Notes: a model not told the origin generated them from the letters alone. Shown: positions 36,045 to 48,372, counted from the stretch's first letter. The stretch: DNA of 64,000 nucleotides from Siphonodentalium dalli (GCA_032622095.1 CP136068.1:57806025-57870024), one strand, 5' to 3'. Made by a program: numbers and translations.

Positions 36045-36821
36045 ATAAGCTGAATATATGCACCTGGAACATGACAGGTTTCAAGAGGAGTGCTTACCAT
36101 TTAATTGATAGGCTGGCATCGGGCTATTTCCAGATCGTCGGCATTTCTGAACATTGGCTCGACGAATTTTCACTGTTGTCCTTCGGAATTCTCTCACATG
36201 ATTACATTTACATTGCGAAACCGGATCGTTCGATTCGAACTGCGAATGGAGGTTGTCTTGTGAAAGACGGAATAGCTATCCTTGTCCACAAAAGTATCCA
36301 GTGCATCGAGATTGAATCTCCAAATGATAGAATGATTTCTCTGCAGATCAAGATGAATAATAGTTCATTTCTCTCCTTGATCCAAGTATATCTACCCGGT
36401 GCCAATCACGACATTTCTTATTTTCTCGACCACATGTTTATCAGACTTAGCTGACATTAACTCACGCCTGGAACCGAATGGTCCTGTGATATTAATGGGG
36501 GGGGGGAACTATAGAACGACACTTTCAAGCGTAACGTGTACACGTGCTAGAGCATTAGATGCTTTCTTCGAACTGCACAACCTGACAGCACTCACTACAT
36601 TATCATCCTGTACTGGCAGTGACTTCTCATACGCCCCTTACTATGACGGCGCGACTCCTTCGCTGCTCGATCACATTGTCATCTCCGACATGATGGTTAA
36701 CTGTGTATCTAAAATTCATGTCACTGAAGATGCAGCAACTAATAGTTCAAACCACAGACCTGTGTTCTGTTGTATAGATGTAGCTCCTATACACGAGGAA
36801 AAAAAATCGCTGGAAATGTGA
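36032..36821 (+). pseudogene. LINE-B ORF2, endonuclease domain
   Basis: ATG at 36032 (MAIINKLNICTWNMTGF) opens the nuclease domain; GISEHWLDEF carries the conserved acidic residue. The frame shifts near 36440 and continues with GPVILMGGGNYR, DHIVISD and SSNHRPVFCC (the catalytic His region). The family motif GDFN is replaced by GGGN, coded by a nine-G run at 36498-36506. The catalytic Asp is therefore lost here, or the run is misread. Another shift at the A-run 36799-36806 leads into the next frame. Confidence 0.72.
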
Positions 36822-36825
36822 ATAC

Positions 36826-39073
36826 ATGAAGTCTTATCAAGACGATCTAACTTCCCTGTGCAAACCGTTACTGACCAAAGAGATAAACGACAAAAATGAC
36901 ATTGATTCGTATTATCGCAATTGTGTCGACATTTTAATTGCTAGCGCAGAAAGGACTATCCCTCCAATGTCCTACCACGCACACTTGAAACCATTCTGGA
37001 ATAAACAACTCAGCAGACTGAGCTCTGATTGCAAGTCAAAATACAAATTGTGGTCGCTTGCTGGTCGACCACGAGTATTTACCTCCTCCACGTATGTTCA
37101 GTATAAAGACGCTAAAATGACCTTTATAGGAAAGCTCACCACTCTGCGTTCAATGCGTACCTATATATCCAATCAACAAAACAAACTTGAGTGCGACTCT
37201 GCCTCCAACCAAACGTCCTTCTGGCGGTCTATCAACCGAAACCGTTCGCATGTCTCTCAAATCGGATCGGTTATGGAATTCAACGGGTCTCTGACACGTG
37301 ACGCGGATGAAACACTTTCTGGCTGGTCTGAGTACTTCAGAGAATTGTTCAATCCACCACCCCACTCTGAGCCAGAGTTTGAGGACCACGTTACCAGAGA
37401 AGTTGATAGCTATATGTTTCCCTTGCTGAGGAAACTGAAAAAGAACAAAGCGGGTGGAGCAGATGACTTATCGAATGAACTTTGTTGCACGCTCGGACTT
37501 CCTTCATAGAATGCATCAAAAGTCTATATGCCGGTATATTCCGCATTGGGTGGATTCCACCAACAATGAAAGAAGGAATAGTCATTCCGTTATACAAAGG
37601 ACCGCCTAAACCACCGACTTCTCCTACCGTGCTATAACACTTCTATCGGTCCTATACAAACTATTCGAGTCCATTCTGTTGAGCCGCCTTCTTCAAAGTC
37701 ACCAAATGAAACGATTTCCGAATGCACAACAGATGGGTTTTCAGAAAGGTATCAGCTGTTCGATGACGTCATTCATGCTCACGGAATCTATATCATATGC
37801 CAAAGACAATAACTCCAATTTATATGTTGCCTTCCTTGACTCCAAGAAAGCCTTTGATAAAGTATGGCACACTGGCCTCCTATACAAATTAATTCCGCTC
37901 GGATTTTCGCCTCACCTTGTCAGTTTGTTGGAGAACTTCCATTCGGATGTGACTAGCAAAGTGCTATATGACGGCCGCATGTCGTAAAGTTTCAAAATAC
38001 TGCAATCTACTCGACAAGGTGGCGTTCTGTCGCATCTCTGCTATCTCGTCTTCATAGACGACCTACTTAACGATCTAGCAACTTCTCCATACGGACTAAG
38101 AATCAGTAATAGCCCATGTGGCGCTCCTACTACTGCCGACGACATCGCCCTTCTGTCGCTATCGAAATCCGGTCTCGACTCCTTGTTGAACATATGTATG
38201 CAATATAGCAGGCGGTGGCGATTAGAATTCTCCTCCACGAAGAGCAAAATCGTTGTATTCAACGAGAATAAAAACTCATATGACCGCTCGGGAAGGATAT
38301 GGAGGTTGGGCAATCAAACTATTCAGGAAGTTACAGAATGTGCCCATCTTGGTTTAATTCAGGACAAGTTTGCGAAGCAGGTCAATTCCGCCTCTTCTGT
38401 GTCGACAAAAATGAGGAATAACTTTTTCAATATCATGGGTAACAAACTTATGAAATCCACTACACCCATCACCATGACAAATTTTCTCAAAACTGTTGTT
38501 CTATCGAGAGCTCTTTACGGAGTCGAGGTGGTTACTTTTGATCAAAGTTCCGCCATCACCATTATGAATAAAGCCGCCAGAACATGCCTCAAATACGCAC
38601 AATCCCTCCCAAAACGAGCGTCAACTAGGCTATCGCTAGGTCTTCTTGGATTTCTTACAATTGAATATCAACTGCATATCAAAAGACTTTGCTTCCTGGG
38701 ACGTCTTATCCATCTATCGTTCGACCATCAATTACCATTACGTCTGTTTCTCCCGAAAGCACACCTGTACAGACTATACAATCGCTCCAGTGGTTTTGTC
38801 CAGGAAATGTTCTCCATATTAGCCAAATACGATCTTTTGGACCATTTGAACGACTACCTGGACCATGGGGTCTTCCCAAAACTGTCAACGTGGATAACTC
38901 TTGTGAAGGCAGCTGTCAGGGGCACGTTCATTTCCTCGCGGCAGACCAATGTTTCGTCCGATCCATCCTTGCGAATTCTGTGGAATGTTCACCCTAATCC
39001 CCTATCAAACTGGACAGAATGGACACTTCTCCATGGAAACGCTTACATGTCGAAATATCTAAAAAAAACTTAG
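36826..39073 (+). pseudogene. LINE-B ORF2, linker and reverse transcriptase
   Basis: Frames 36826-37509, then about 37480-37987, then 38183-39073. Motifs: LRKLKKNKAGGADDLSNEL (fingers), GIVIPLYKG, FSYRAITLLSVLYKLFES, FPNAQQMGFQKGISC, FLDSKKAFDKVWHTGLLY (catalytic Asp), RQGGVLS, and TADDIALLSLS (catalytic Asp pair, in the gap between frames), then FSSTKSKIVVFNE and a thumb region. Stops such as TAA after DGRMS at 37985 and small frameshifts break it. Confidence 0.75.
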
Positions 39074-39258
39074 TGCTGCTTTTCAACAGGACAACTTATG
39101 CCAACAATTTAGTGTGTCATCTCTGCAGCGAAGTGTACTCGGACGAAATCGACCACGCCCTGTTCGTATGCTCTTCTCCAGCCGCTCTCATCATCAGAAA
39201 CTCTATTTGGGAAGGGATTATTCAAATAGGGCACCCATGCCATTTCTCGGCCCCTTAA
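39019..39258 (+). pseudogene. LINE-B ORF2, C-terminal Cys/His knuckle
   Basis: The frame overlaps the previous one at the A-run near 39060. It contains VCHLCSEVYSDEIDHALFVC, a Cys-x2-Cys...His-x4-Cys knuckle typical of the C-terminus of many LINE ORF2 proteins. A stop follows at 39256-39258, close to the element end. Confidence 0.65.
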
Positions 39259-39378
39259 CCGATTTATGTCAAATAAAGGGTGTTGTAGGGTGACCCCAAG
39301 CCAAATATAACGCGCTAACACACATCTCAACCCCAGTCCCTCTCTACCAGGGCAGTTACGTCGTAGAGGAATCACTGA

Positions 39379-39570
39379 ACTAAATGGTTTCCCATAGACG
39401 ACAGAGTTAACGTTTCAGCCAAATTCACTGAATTGAAGCCTACAGGTCACTCCAGTGATGTTTACCCAGCTAGATTTACACCAGTTGATCACGAACATGC
39501 AAGAAAAATCATAAGTCATGCATTTACTTTTCAAAATAAATTCCCACAACTACAACAGCTAGTTAAATAA
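39379..39570 (+). other. Short open frame, unidentified
   Basis: 63 sense codons beginning TKWFPIDDRVNVSAKF and ending HAFTFQNKFPQLQQLVK before a TAA. The composition is protein-like, with phrases such as GHSSDVYPARFTPVDHE. I do not recognise the family. It could be a decayed exon, the tail of another element, or chance. Confidence 0.25.
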
Positions 39571-41212
39571 ATTTCCCACTCACAAAAATCCATTCCCCCA
39601 TTAATTCGTGAACTGTTTAAATTATTTAGATATGATGTACAGATCAAATAAACAAGATTTCACCCTTTAATAACGTTCCCATGTATCAGATGTACATTCT
39701 TCAGTTACCTTCACCTCTAGCATTCAACGGTGCACTCTCTTCCCGGCTCTAGAACACATTTAGCTGCCTGATTCCTAGACACTTATAATAGGTATGTTAC
39801 CTTCCATAACCAGACGTTATCAGCCGAAAACCAATACAACGATACATCAGCCCAATCTGATCAAAGTGTCGAAACTCTGGTAAAAGTGAACGGCCGGTTT
39901 CCAATATTGAAGTTGACCTGTATTTTGTGGAATTGAACCTACATACCATCTTACATTCCATTTCGTTCAGTTAAGTTATCATCCGCCCATGATCCGGAAA
40001 CAACAAATGCATAGAAGTGATGCACCGACGGGCGGATGGCTCGATACGTATATGTATGTTGGTTCGCGGTCCACTTGGTCATATACACGGTGGCGAAATC
40101 ACGTGGTTTCGAGCTGATGAGTATCACGCATTCAAAATGGCAGAGGCGACCGCAAACGCGGCCAGAAACGAGGAAAATGCTAATAAACTAGGATACTGAT
40201 ATATTACATGCATAGTATTTTGGCAGCTGCGAGCATATGCTATACTATTTTTCAAACCAGCTGATACGTCATTTCTGTACAAACTCATAGCCGTTTGCTC
40301 TAAAATTCTGACCAAAGTTGTCAGTCGAAGCATTCTCCTAGAAGTCTAGACTTGTGTAATTCACTAACTGGCAACTTTGGTAGGAATGTTATAGAAAACT
40401 ACTCAGTATTTCCAATCAATATTGTTCTAAAAATAAACTAGCATATGCTCGTACCAGTCAAAATGCTATGAATTGTGTCATGCAGTTCCTCATACATTAT
40501 GTTTTAGTGCGTTTGCACTTTTTAAATTCGTGGTACTCACCAACCCCGAAACCATCTGATTCCCCACCGTGATATAGATCTGTTCCGAATAGAAGAAAAA
40601 ACGCCATATTTCCCGTTGGGTCGGTTACTTGGCACGATGTAGTTGATTGTTTGCACCACTTCTCGACTTCAGACCACCCTTATATATAGAAGGGTGGTAT
40701 CCTGAGGTTTTTCTTGATATACAATTAATTTTGACTGTGCGTGGAGCCGATGTATACTGAAGTCCTATTTTTTTAAATAGAGCTCTATAAACAGTGCACG
40801 ATAAAACATAATTCTCAAGCATGTGCATGCTCAAAATCGAGATAAATCGTTAAAGCCTGTATACATTAGCGCATAACTCGCATTTAATTCAACAAGTCCA
40901 TAGATAGATAGATATAACATCAACTTATATTAAAAAAAATATAATTAACAAAAAATATACGAAAAGGAAGCACATTGCAACAACACAATTATTATATGTG
41001 ATATCCACCTTGATATGAACATTTATGAATGTAGGAACAACACAGACATGACTTGTACTTCCGGTACAGATGCATTACTATAAAATAATAATGGATCGAT
41101 TGACAATATTGTTTCCGAAAGTTTCGGCCTCATGACCTTCTTCGGCCAGATGATCTATATCCATTTTAGTTATAACAATGCTTTGTATTTCCTGTTTAAT
41201 AAATCTGCTCCC
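39571..41212. other. No supported gene
   Basis: A 60-codon frame at 40017-40199 (GHIHGGEITWFRADEYHAF, then an Ala/Asn-rich tail) is the only protein-like stretch; I do not recognise it. The rest is AT-rich without clear repeats. Confidence 0.45.
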
Positions 41213-41646
<434 letters not shown>

Positions 41647-43159
41647 TGATCTTGATTGGAGACTCCAGTTTGTATATGTATGAACATGATTGTATGATTA
41701 CATATACACTTATTATAATATGTACACTTCTGTTTACATGTACACTTGAAAAACAAAATGTTATAAACAGTCTGGTCCAATCAAGCAATGAGCAATCAAC
41801 TGGAAATAGGCAACAGTGTTACATATATGGTGGTCAGCAACAGTGTTACAGATATGAGCTTACAAAGAATATATGATATACTTCTAATTTCCTTGCCAAA
41901 ATGGGCTCAAATTCTTAGTCGAAAATGGCCGTCACTCCATGCACTGGTCACTCATGTAAAAATAATTGGACGGAACCCATATTCGAACTTGGCCTGTACT
42001 CCTAGCTCGGAAATACACATACCAACTTTGGTTCAGATCAAATTATCAAAACTGGAGTTATCGGTCGCAACGAAAATTGAGTTGAGAAAATACGGCTCGA
42101 CGATCAGACGGATAGACGGACGTATAGACCAATACAATAATATGTTCCGTTAAAAAAAACCGGCGTATAAAATTTAAATCCCCCCCCCGTCCGCGTGCAC
42201 TCGTGATCTTCAGATATGATGTCATGGGTATACAAGCTGCACTTATTCAATTAGTTCAATTTTGCAAAAGTTCTTGATACAATCATGCATGAAAACAGTG
42301 AAATTTTAACAGATTGTCCATGCCATAAAGTATATTTACAACCCAACATGCATTCGCGCTGTGGAACATGAATGCAGGGCTTTGGTTGGTCGAAATTACG
42401 TCACATGACGTCGCACGCTGACACCAAGCTCCACACAGAGTTCAGTTCGCTGCTACGTCAGCACCTAAAGGCAAAATGAGAGGAAATAACTCATTGTTTT
42501 ACTTGAGACAATTCATTCTGCGTTATTCTGACAAACTGAACTATCCACATTCATTTGAAAATTATCCAGGTCAACCCAGAATGAATTGTAACTGACAATT
42601 AAGAAAATACATGCACATGCCGGCAACGGTCAGACATAGCGTAGCGATGGGACTGAACTCTGTTTTGTAGCTTGCGCTGACCCCTACTTGCTTCAATGTT
42701 TGTGTAGACGCAACTTGCAACGAGCTAGGATAATAACGTTGGAAATGGGCGCTTAATTCAGCTTTAATGCTCTTTTAATCTGGCATGCAACTGACTCGGT
42801 TGGTTGAAAATATAAGTACATGTAATGGATGTTGATTTTGTTGCGTACCATATCGATTTCTTAAACAGATGCTGGGTTATAATTTCCAACTGATTGATTG
42901 TTGTTGAAGAGTATGTCACATTAATCACACGTACCAAATTCCTTAATGAAATTACAGACATATTTTGAGAAAATCCATATTGAAATATCAGGAATTTTGG
43001 GCAAAACGTGCGTCCGAACGGGGCGGAAAGAAGCTTTTGCAATAATATACTGATAATATCGGTATCATCAGGATTTGTCAATACTGATCTGTACTGGTGC
43101 TCATATTGATTGATTGAGAATTCCATATGCGACCACCGAAGACGATCATCATGCCACAG
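41647..43159. other. No supported gene
   Basis: AT-rich with a ten-C run near 42180. ACGTCACATGACGTC near 42393-42410 is palindrome-like, but nothing nearby makes it a supported regulatory site. Confidence 0.45.
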
Positions 43160-44093
43160 GGGCCTGTAACGCGCTCCGCTGTCCGCTCCCTTGTGCGCTG
43201 CCCATATACGCCGCTTCTATATACGCGCCTGCTTCACGTTAACGGTAGTATAATAGGACAAGGGAAACTGTGGAAATTCACCTTTTTACCATCCCTCGGC
43301 AATTGGACAAATTAGGCCATTCACACCAGTAATGCTAACGATATAGCCATTCATAGAATTCATCTTTCAATCAATACCACAAACTCCAATCAGAACCATT
43401 CATATACATAGCATTTGATAAATTTTTAATATTCATTATGACCTGACCTCGATTCTAATACTGAGCGGTGATTGGCTGTTTCTACTATTGCAGTCATGGA
43501 AAGGTCAGGTGATAATGAATATTAAAATGAGGCGCTGCGTGATTCGTAAAGAAAAAAATGAAAAAAAAGGTGGAATTATCGACAGATTTCTCATCTATAG
43601 AAATTGTTTACTGACGATCTGTTGATTTGTATGAGTAAATAAATTATTAGCCGACAAGAAATCTCTGAGCGCTAGATGTTGAGTTGATCGTTTGGCCGAT
43701 TTCTAATTATAGTAAGCCGTGCGGGGGTGAAGTTAGAGGAAGATATCGTCCATTGTATTTTGAGCCGGATCAATCCGAAAATTTAAGGTCTTCGGAGACA
43801 ATATTAGGTGGTTAAAAATTTATCAAATGCTATGTATATGAATGGTTCTGATTGGAGTTTGTGGTATTGATTGAAAGATGAATTATTCGCCGACACATCC
43901 GTGGCTATATCGATAGCATTACTGGTGTGAGTGGCCTACATTTGTCCAATTGCCGAGGGATGGTAAAAAGGTGAATTTCCACAGTTTCCCTTGTCCTATT
44001 ATACTACCATTAACGTGAAGCAGGCGCGTATATAGAAGCGGCATATATGGGCAGCGCAAAAGGGGGGCGGACAGCGGAGCGCGTTACAGGCCC
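43160..44093. mobile_element. Inverted-repeat element, 934 bp, beside the Bsx exon
   Basis: Arms 43160-43435 and about 43810-44093 are inverted copies with tips GGGCCTGTAACGCGCTCC and GGAGCGCGTTACAGGCCC. A second inverted pair (TTTTAATATTCATTATGACC and its complement) lies at 43425-43535. The GGG tips recall MULE elements, but the nine flanking bases on each side do not match. No coding sequence. It ends about 100 bp beyond the homeobox stop codon. Confidence 0.7.
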
Positions 44094-44191
44094 ATGTGAT
44101 CATGCTAACGTGTCTCGAGTTGTCACATGTTTATTTGACATTCTGAATGTCTGCTGGCGATGAGTGCATCTCAGTTCAGCAAGGAAACAGT

Positions 44192-44479
44192 TCAGCAAGG
44201 GTCTGAATCTACTACATTAATCTCATCCACATCGGTCTCTCTCTCGGAAATGAACGGCAAACATTCGGTTCTGTTCGTGTCCTGTTGGTATGCAAGGGAT
44301 TCTGTTTTATCTGCTGACGTCAATGGCGAAATCAGGGAAGCCGCTTGTAAGCTGTATTCTACGCCCATTTCCGAGTCGGAGTGTTCGTCGTGACTCGTCG
44401 TGTCCATCTCTCCTTCATCTGTGTGTTTCTTTTGGGTTTTCTTGTGTTTCATTCTCCTGTTTTGAAACCAAGTTTTGAC
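44192..44479 (-). CDS. Bsx: Bsx-like homeobox gene, last coding exon
   Basis: On the minus strand the acceptor CTAACATTGCTTCAG precedes codon GTC at 44479. The exon encodes VKTWFQNRRMKHKK, the third (DNA-recognition) helix of a homeodomain, then a basic stretch, an acidic/Ser-rich tail (GEMDTTSHDEHSDSEM), and a C-terminus with ERETDVDEINVVDS before a TGA. VKTWFQNRRMKHKK and an acidic VD-rich tail fit the brain-specific homeobox family (Bsx), and the intron just before V47 is common in such genes. Bsx is a nuclear transcription factor of the developing nervous system in other animals. The exon(s) with homeodomain helices 1-2 should lie at higher coordinates; I do not find them in this window. 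Alternative: another ANTP/NK-class gene. Confidence 0.72.
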   Translation of the reverse strand, partial: VKTWFQNRRMKHKKTQKKHTDEGEMDTTSHDEHSDSEMGVEYSLQAASLISPLTSADKTESLAYQQDTNRTECLPFISERETDVDEINVVDSDPC

Positions 44480-44587
44480 CTGAAGCAATGTTAGAAAAAT
44501 GCGTAAGAACGTATGCACGTGTATTGGTTTCATCAAGCCTCGTTCCGTGGTTTCAGAGATTCATCCAGCCCCGGTTGTGTATAGGGT

Positions 44588-44698
44588 TAGTGCTACAGGT
44601 CAAAGTTATAGAGTAGCATTTCCATATATGGAACTTTTGAATATTCATGACTTCCATATAAGGAAATGCTACTCCAGAACTTTGACCTGTAGCACTAA
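44588..44698. repeat. 110-bp hairpin in the Bsx intron
   Basis: TAGTGCTACAGGTCAAAG and its complement CTTTGACCTGTAGCACTA bound a near-perfect inverted repeat with inner arms AGTAGCATTTCCATATA. It may be a small MITE. Two tandem copies of a 32-bp unit with GGTGGATCCAATATGGCC follow at about 44717-44780. Confidence 0.7.
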
Positions 44699-45433
44699 AA
44701 CCACGGAACCATGCCTGGTGGATCCAATATGGCCACGAGTTAGTGACTGGTGGATCCAATATGGCCGCGAGTTAGTGACACGTATATATACACGAAGTTG
44801 ATCGCAAAGAAAAAAACACTAACAAAAAATTAACTCGAATGAAATTCGATATATGAATGCCAAAATCACAGGTCCATGGCGGCGATCAAAGGACATACCA
44901 ATATATACTAGGCGAGCTGGGCTTGTGAATCTTGTTATCTCATAGTATTATATATGTGTATTTAGTCTTTCCCCCATGCAGGGGCATATGCATGTGCATC
45001 TCTCTCATTTTGTGAGGGTAAACAGGTGTTGTTATAGTACTATAGCATATATTGGTTATAAGGATAATGCTTTTTTTCTTCAAATTGATAGTTTGAAATT
45101 GGGATATTTTGAAACTCCACGAATTTCTCAAATCCAATAACTAATATAGAGTCAACCAATCAGACAGTGACGTGTCTAAACTATCGTCGTTGATGTGCCC
45201 AACTTGGGCATTCTGACTTAGAAATCTTGTGTACATGTGGTTTACTCGTGTCCATCTTTTAGTCAATTACACACGACCTAGCTCACACATATATTTGCTC
45301 CTAATTAGTTGAGCGCATTAATCCACATGCCAATAGACGGCAGACAAACAAGGAGAAAAAAAAGGAAGAAAGACGACGAAGGAAGGAGAAAAGGAATTAG
45401 AAGGAAGAACCCGTATAAAAAAGCACCATATAG

Positions 45434-45481
45434 TAGTACCATGGTAAAGTACCATAGCATGATACTTTACCATGGTACTTT
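45434..45481. repeat. Short perfect-arm palindrome
   Basis: AGTACCATGGTAAAGTA and TACTTTACCATGGTACTT form inverted arms around a 12-base loop. Confidence 0.7.
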
Positions 45482-45806
45482 ATACATGTACCCATACATG
45501 TTAATGTTACCATTAACACTTAATCTGATCATTATCATGTTCTTCGTTATTTTATGAACGACTATGTGCATATATTGTTTCCATCGATCTATTCACCATT
45601 GTCTATCATTTTTTTCATGTTTAACACACTCCAATCATGTCATCGTTTCTCTGACCCATAAAATCAACTGTATCTCTCATACATTCTGTTAGCAAACTGC
45701 CAGTTTTCTCTCACTCCAGGACTTCGGTTATTACGCCACCTGTGGTGTTTCTAGCTTCTGAGATTTTGATATTGCGTGGTGGACAGGGCGAATGTATTCT
45801 TGGAGA

Positions 45807-46255
45807 TTGTTTGTACCTTACTTAATCGTACCGATAGAATCACGTAGATGCCGAAATTGTAAAGTTAACGCCACCGGTGTATAATACGTTTATGAAAATA
45901 TGATAAATTGTATCGATAGAGTCAGGACAGGCTCAAATTGTAAACTTAAAGTCACCGGTGTAATAATATGTTGTTGAAAATATAAATAATTTGATAGACT
46001 GAAAATAATATATAACCCATTGGGAGCCCCTGATGTATTCTTGTTTGTACCTTACTCAATCGTACCGATAAAATCACGTAGATGCTTAAATTGTAAAGTT
46101 AACGCCACCGGTGTATAATACGTTTTTGAAAATGTGTTAAATCGTATCGATAGAGTCAGGACAGGCTGAAATTGTAAACTTAAAGTCACTTGTTGTTGAA
46201 AATATAAATAATCTGATAGACTGAAAATAATGTGTTACCCATTTAGAACCCCTGG
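45807..46255. repeat. Tandem duplication, about 235-bp unit
   Basis: Two copies begin at GTTTGTACCTTACTYAATCG (45807 and about 46042). They share AATCACGTAGATGC, AAAGTTAACGCCACCGGTG, GATAGAGTCAGGACAGGCT and AATCTGATAGACTGAAAATAA. The second copy has a short deletion after AAACTTAAAGTCAC. No coding content. Confidence 0.75.
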
Positions 46256-47667
46256 TTTAGTGAAGTGCATTGTGGGAAGTTTAATTATGATTCACCTCCA
46301 TGTTTATTTTCTGGAATTATCACCAAGATTTCTCCAATCTATTCTCTTAAAATGTACCCTGATCGGTCATATTCTTTTGATAATTCTATCTAAATACATC
46401 TTAGCTACTATTCGGATCTGCTGTCCCGGTCGAAGAAGGTTTAGTTTGACCAAAACGGCTATTGACAAAAGTTTGTTTACAAAAATTGAGCATACTCAAT
46501 GACCCGTCATTTTAAGAATATAGTAGTATTATACACATACACACCAAGTTTCAGCTCAAAATTTTGAAAAATGACAGTTTTATAGACATAAATCGATTTT
46601 AATGGGAAATCCTGACCTGTGTTAAATTTATCATCGAAAAAAAAAATTCATTTCTTCGATCTAAGAAATAATTACGTGCTGTACCCTGTCATATTTGACC
46701 GGTTCTACCTGATAATTGTGTGACAGTACAGTCGCGTTACTTTATACGTCAACATTGGTCATTATCACTCGACAAATTTATTTCGGTCTATCGTATCAGT
46801 ATCAACCCCTATTTCCCTGACTAAGTGTCTTTATCGCTCCACTAATTTGTATCGTTTCATCGGTATGAATTCCATATCCAATTATCCACATATAACCAAC
46901 CCAACCTCTAATCCCGGTCCAATTTATTTATTTCTTTCATCGGTATATAGTCATGTTACGTAATATTTTATCTCGTGATACTTGTACTTATATGTCTATG
47001 GTATTACTATAGTATACCGTATATGTATATCAATTGCTATTCCTTTCTATATAATCCTGGTGCCACCTATAGAGATAATTTCAGATCCCCCCCAAATTTT
47101 TTATAATTGCTGCTTTAGTAGTCACGATGCATTACATGGCATCATCGATCCACTAATTTATGTCAGTTCATCAACTTCATCGGTACAAACCCCTTTTTTC
47201 TCCGAGTCCATATAACCAACCCAACATCTTATAGAACTCCATAAATGACTATTCTGGCACTATATAGAGATGACTAAGATTCTGACACCCCCTATTTTAT
47301 AGCCTTGTTGCAACAGTAGAGTTGATATGCATAATATGTCAACATTGGTCGTTATTGCTCTACAAATTTATATCGGTTCAACCCTTAGTTCCCTGTATCG
47401 CCCACCCCTCCCTCAATTTATTTTTTCATTTGTATTATAGTCTCGTCAGATACACATTTTATCTTTTGTAACTTTTGCTTCAAAGCGTCGAGATCCGCTT
47501 TTTGAAATGTAAGCAGGCTTCAAACTCATCTTATCCAAGAAAAACTATGGTTACATAAAAAATTTGTGTATACGGTGTACGCGCATTTGTTGCGTTAAAA
47601 ACCAAAGGTCCCAAGTCAAGGTCCAAATCCCCAACACACTGATGTGAGGTTTAACTCCATCTACATA

Positions 47668-48134
47668 CAGTAATGTCCAAAGTAATTCATCACTTAACCA
47701 CAGCAAAATTGTGTGTATTTTTTCATGATTCTAAATCCTGAAAAATTACCCATAATTATGCTGTGGTTAAAGGGTCAATTACTTTGGGCATTACTGTAAC
47801 CAATACAAGGATTTGAGGTTTAATGATAACTCAATCATCATACAGTAATGTTCAAAGCAATTGACCACTTAACCACAGCAGAATAATGGGTAATTTGAGG
47901 ATTGTAAATGCTGAAAAAATACATAATTCTGCTGTGGTTAAGTGGTCAATTACTTTGGGCATTACTGTAACCAATATAAGGATTTGAGGTTTAATGATAA
48001 CTCAATCCTCATACAGTAATGTCCAAAGTAATTGACCACAGCAAAATTATTGGTAAATTTTCAGGATTTCAAATCCTGAAAAATTACCAATAATTCTGAT
48101 GTGGTTAAGTGGTCAATTACTTTGGGTATTACTG
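47668..48134. mobile_element. Tandem trio of TA-flanked hairpin MITEs (mariner type)
   Basis: Units at 47668-47796, 47843-47967 and 48014-48134 each start CAGTAATGTCCAAAGTAA and end TTACTTTGGGCATTACTG (or close variants), and each is flanked by TA. Arms of about 50 bp include CACTTAACCACAGCA. A linker of about 45 bp (ACCAATACAAGGATTTGAGG, then TAATGATAACTCAATC) is repeated with the units, so the MITE plus its flank was duplicated in tandem. No coding sequence. Confidence 0.8.
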
Positions 48135-48198
48135 TAACCAATACAAGGATGTGAGGTTTAATGAGAACTCCATCCATATAACTAATAATTATGTGTGA

Positions 48199-48372
48199 AA
48201 ATCAAAACAAAATAAATTCCATGATGGCGTCCAATATGGACTGCCTAATTCTGCTCCAAAACATGTATATTCAATATATGGATGTTTATTGGGGGAAACC
48301 GATTATTTCAATGATATTTTCATTAACTGGGATCCAAAACCCGACTTACGGGAGCGTGCGACTGTATCTTAA
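48199..48372 (+). other. Short protein-like open frame, unidentified
   Basis: 57 sense codons containing YGLPNSAPKHVYSIYG and YFNDIFINWDPKPDLRER, then a TAA. The Trp/Pro/Arg content looks coding rather than random, but I do not recognise a family, and there is a stop right upstream. Possibly a remnant of a transposon or gene. Confidence 0.25.

Larger units (their letters stand above)
35330..39260 (+). mobile_element. LINE-B, near full-length non-LTR retrotransposon
   Basis: It has a GC-richer 5' leader (from about 35330), ORF1 (35493-36044), and an ORF2 with endonuclease, reverse transcriptase and a C-terminal Cys/His knuckle. ORF2 is broken mainly by short frameshifts, several at homopolymers (A-run 36799-36806, A-run near 39060-39067), plus a few stops. 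There are no nested insertions, so it is younger or luckier than LINE-A and LINE-C. Clade not assigned. The limits are approximate because no target duplication was found. Confidence 0.75.

Noticed and set aside
41105-41150. On the minus strand GGCCGAAGAAGGTCATGAGGCC followed by GAAACTTTCGG, similar Penelope-like phrase
   Set aside because: Too short and without the catalytic CTGANGA core; could be a chance or very old fragment.
42390-42415. ACGTCACATGACGTC, CRE-like
   Set aside because: No promoter or gene start nearby gives it a role; the match is short.
47660-48140. Possible CRISPR-like array (regular repeat and spacer)
   Set aside because: Only three units, each a hairpin with TA flanks, in eukaryotic DNA; these are MITEs.
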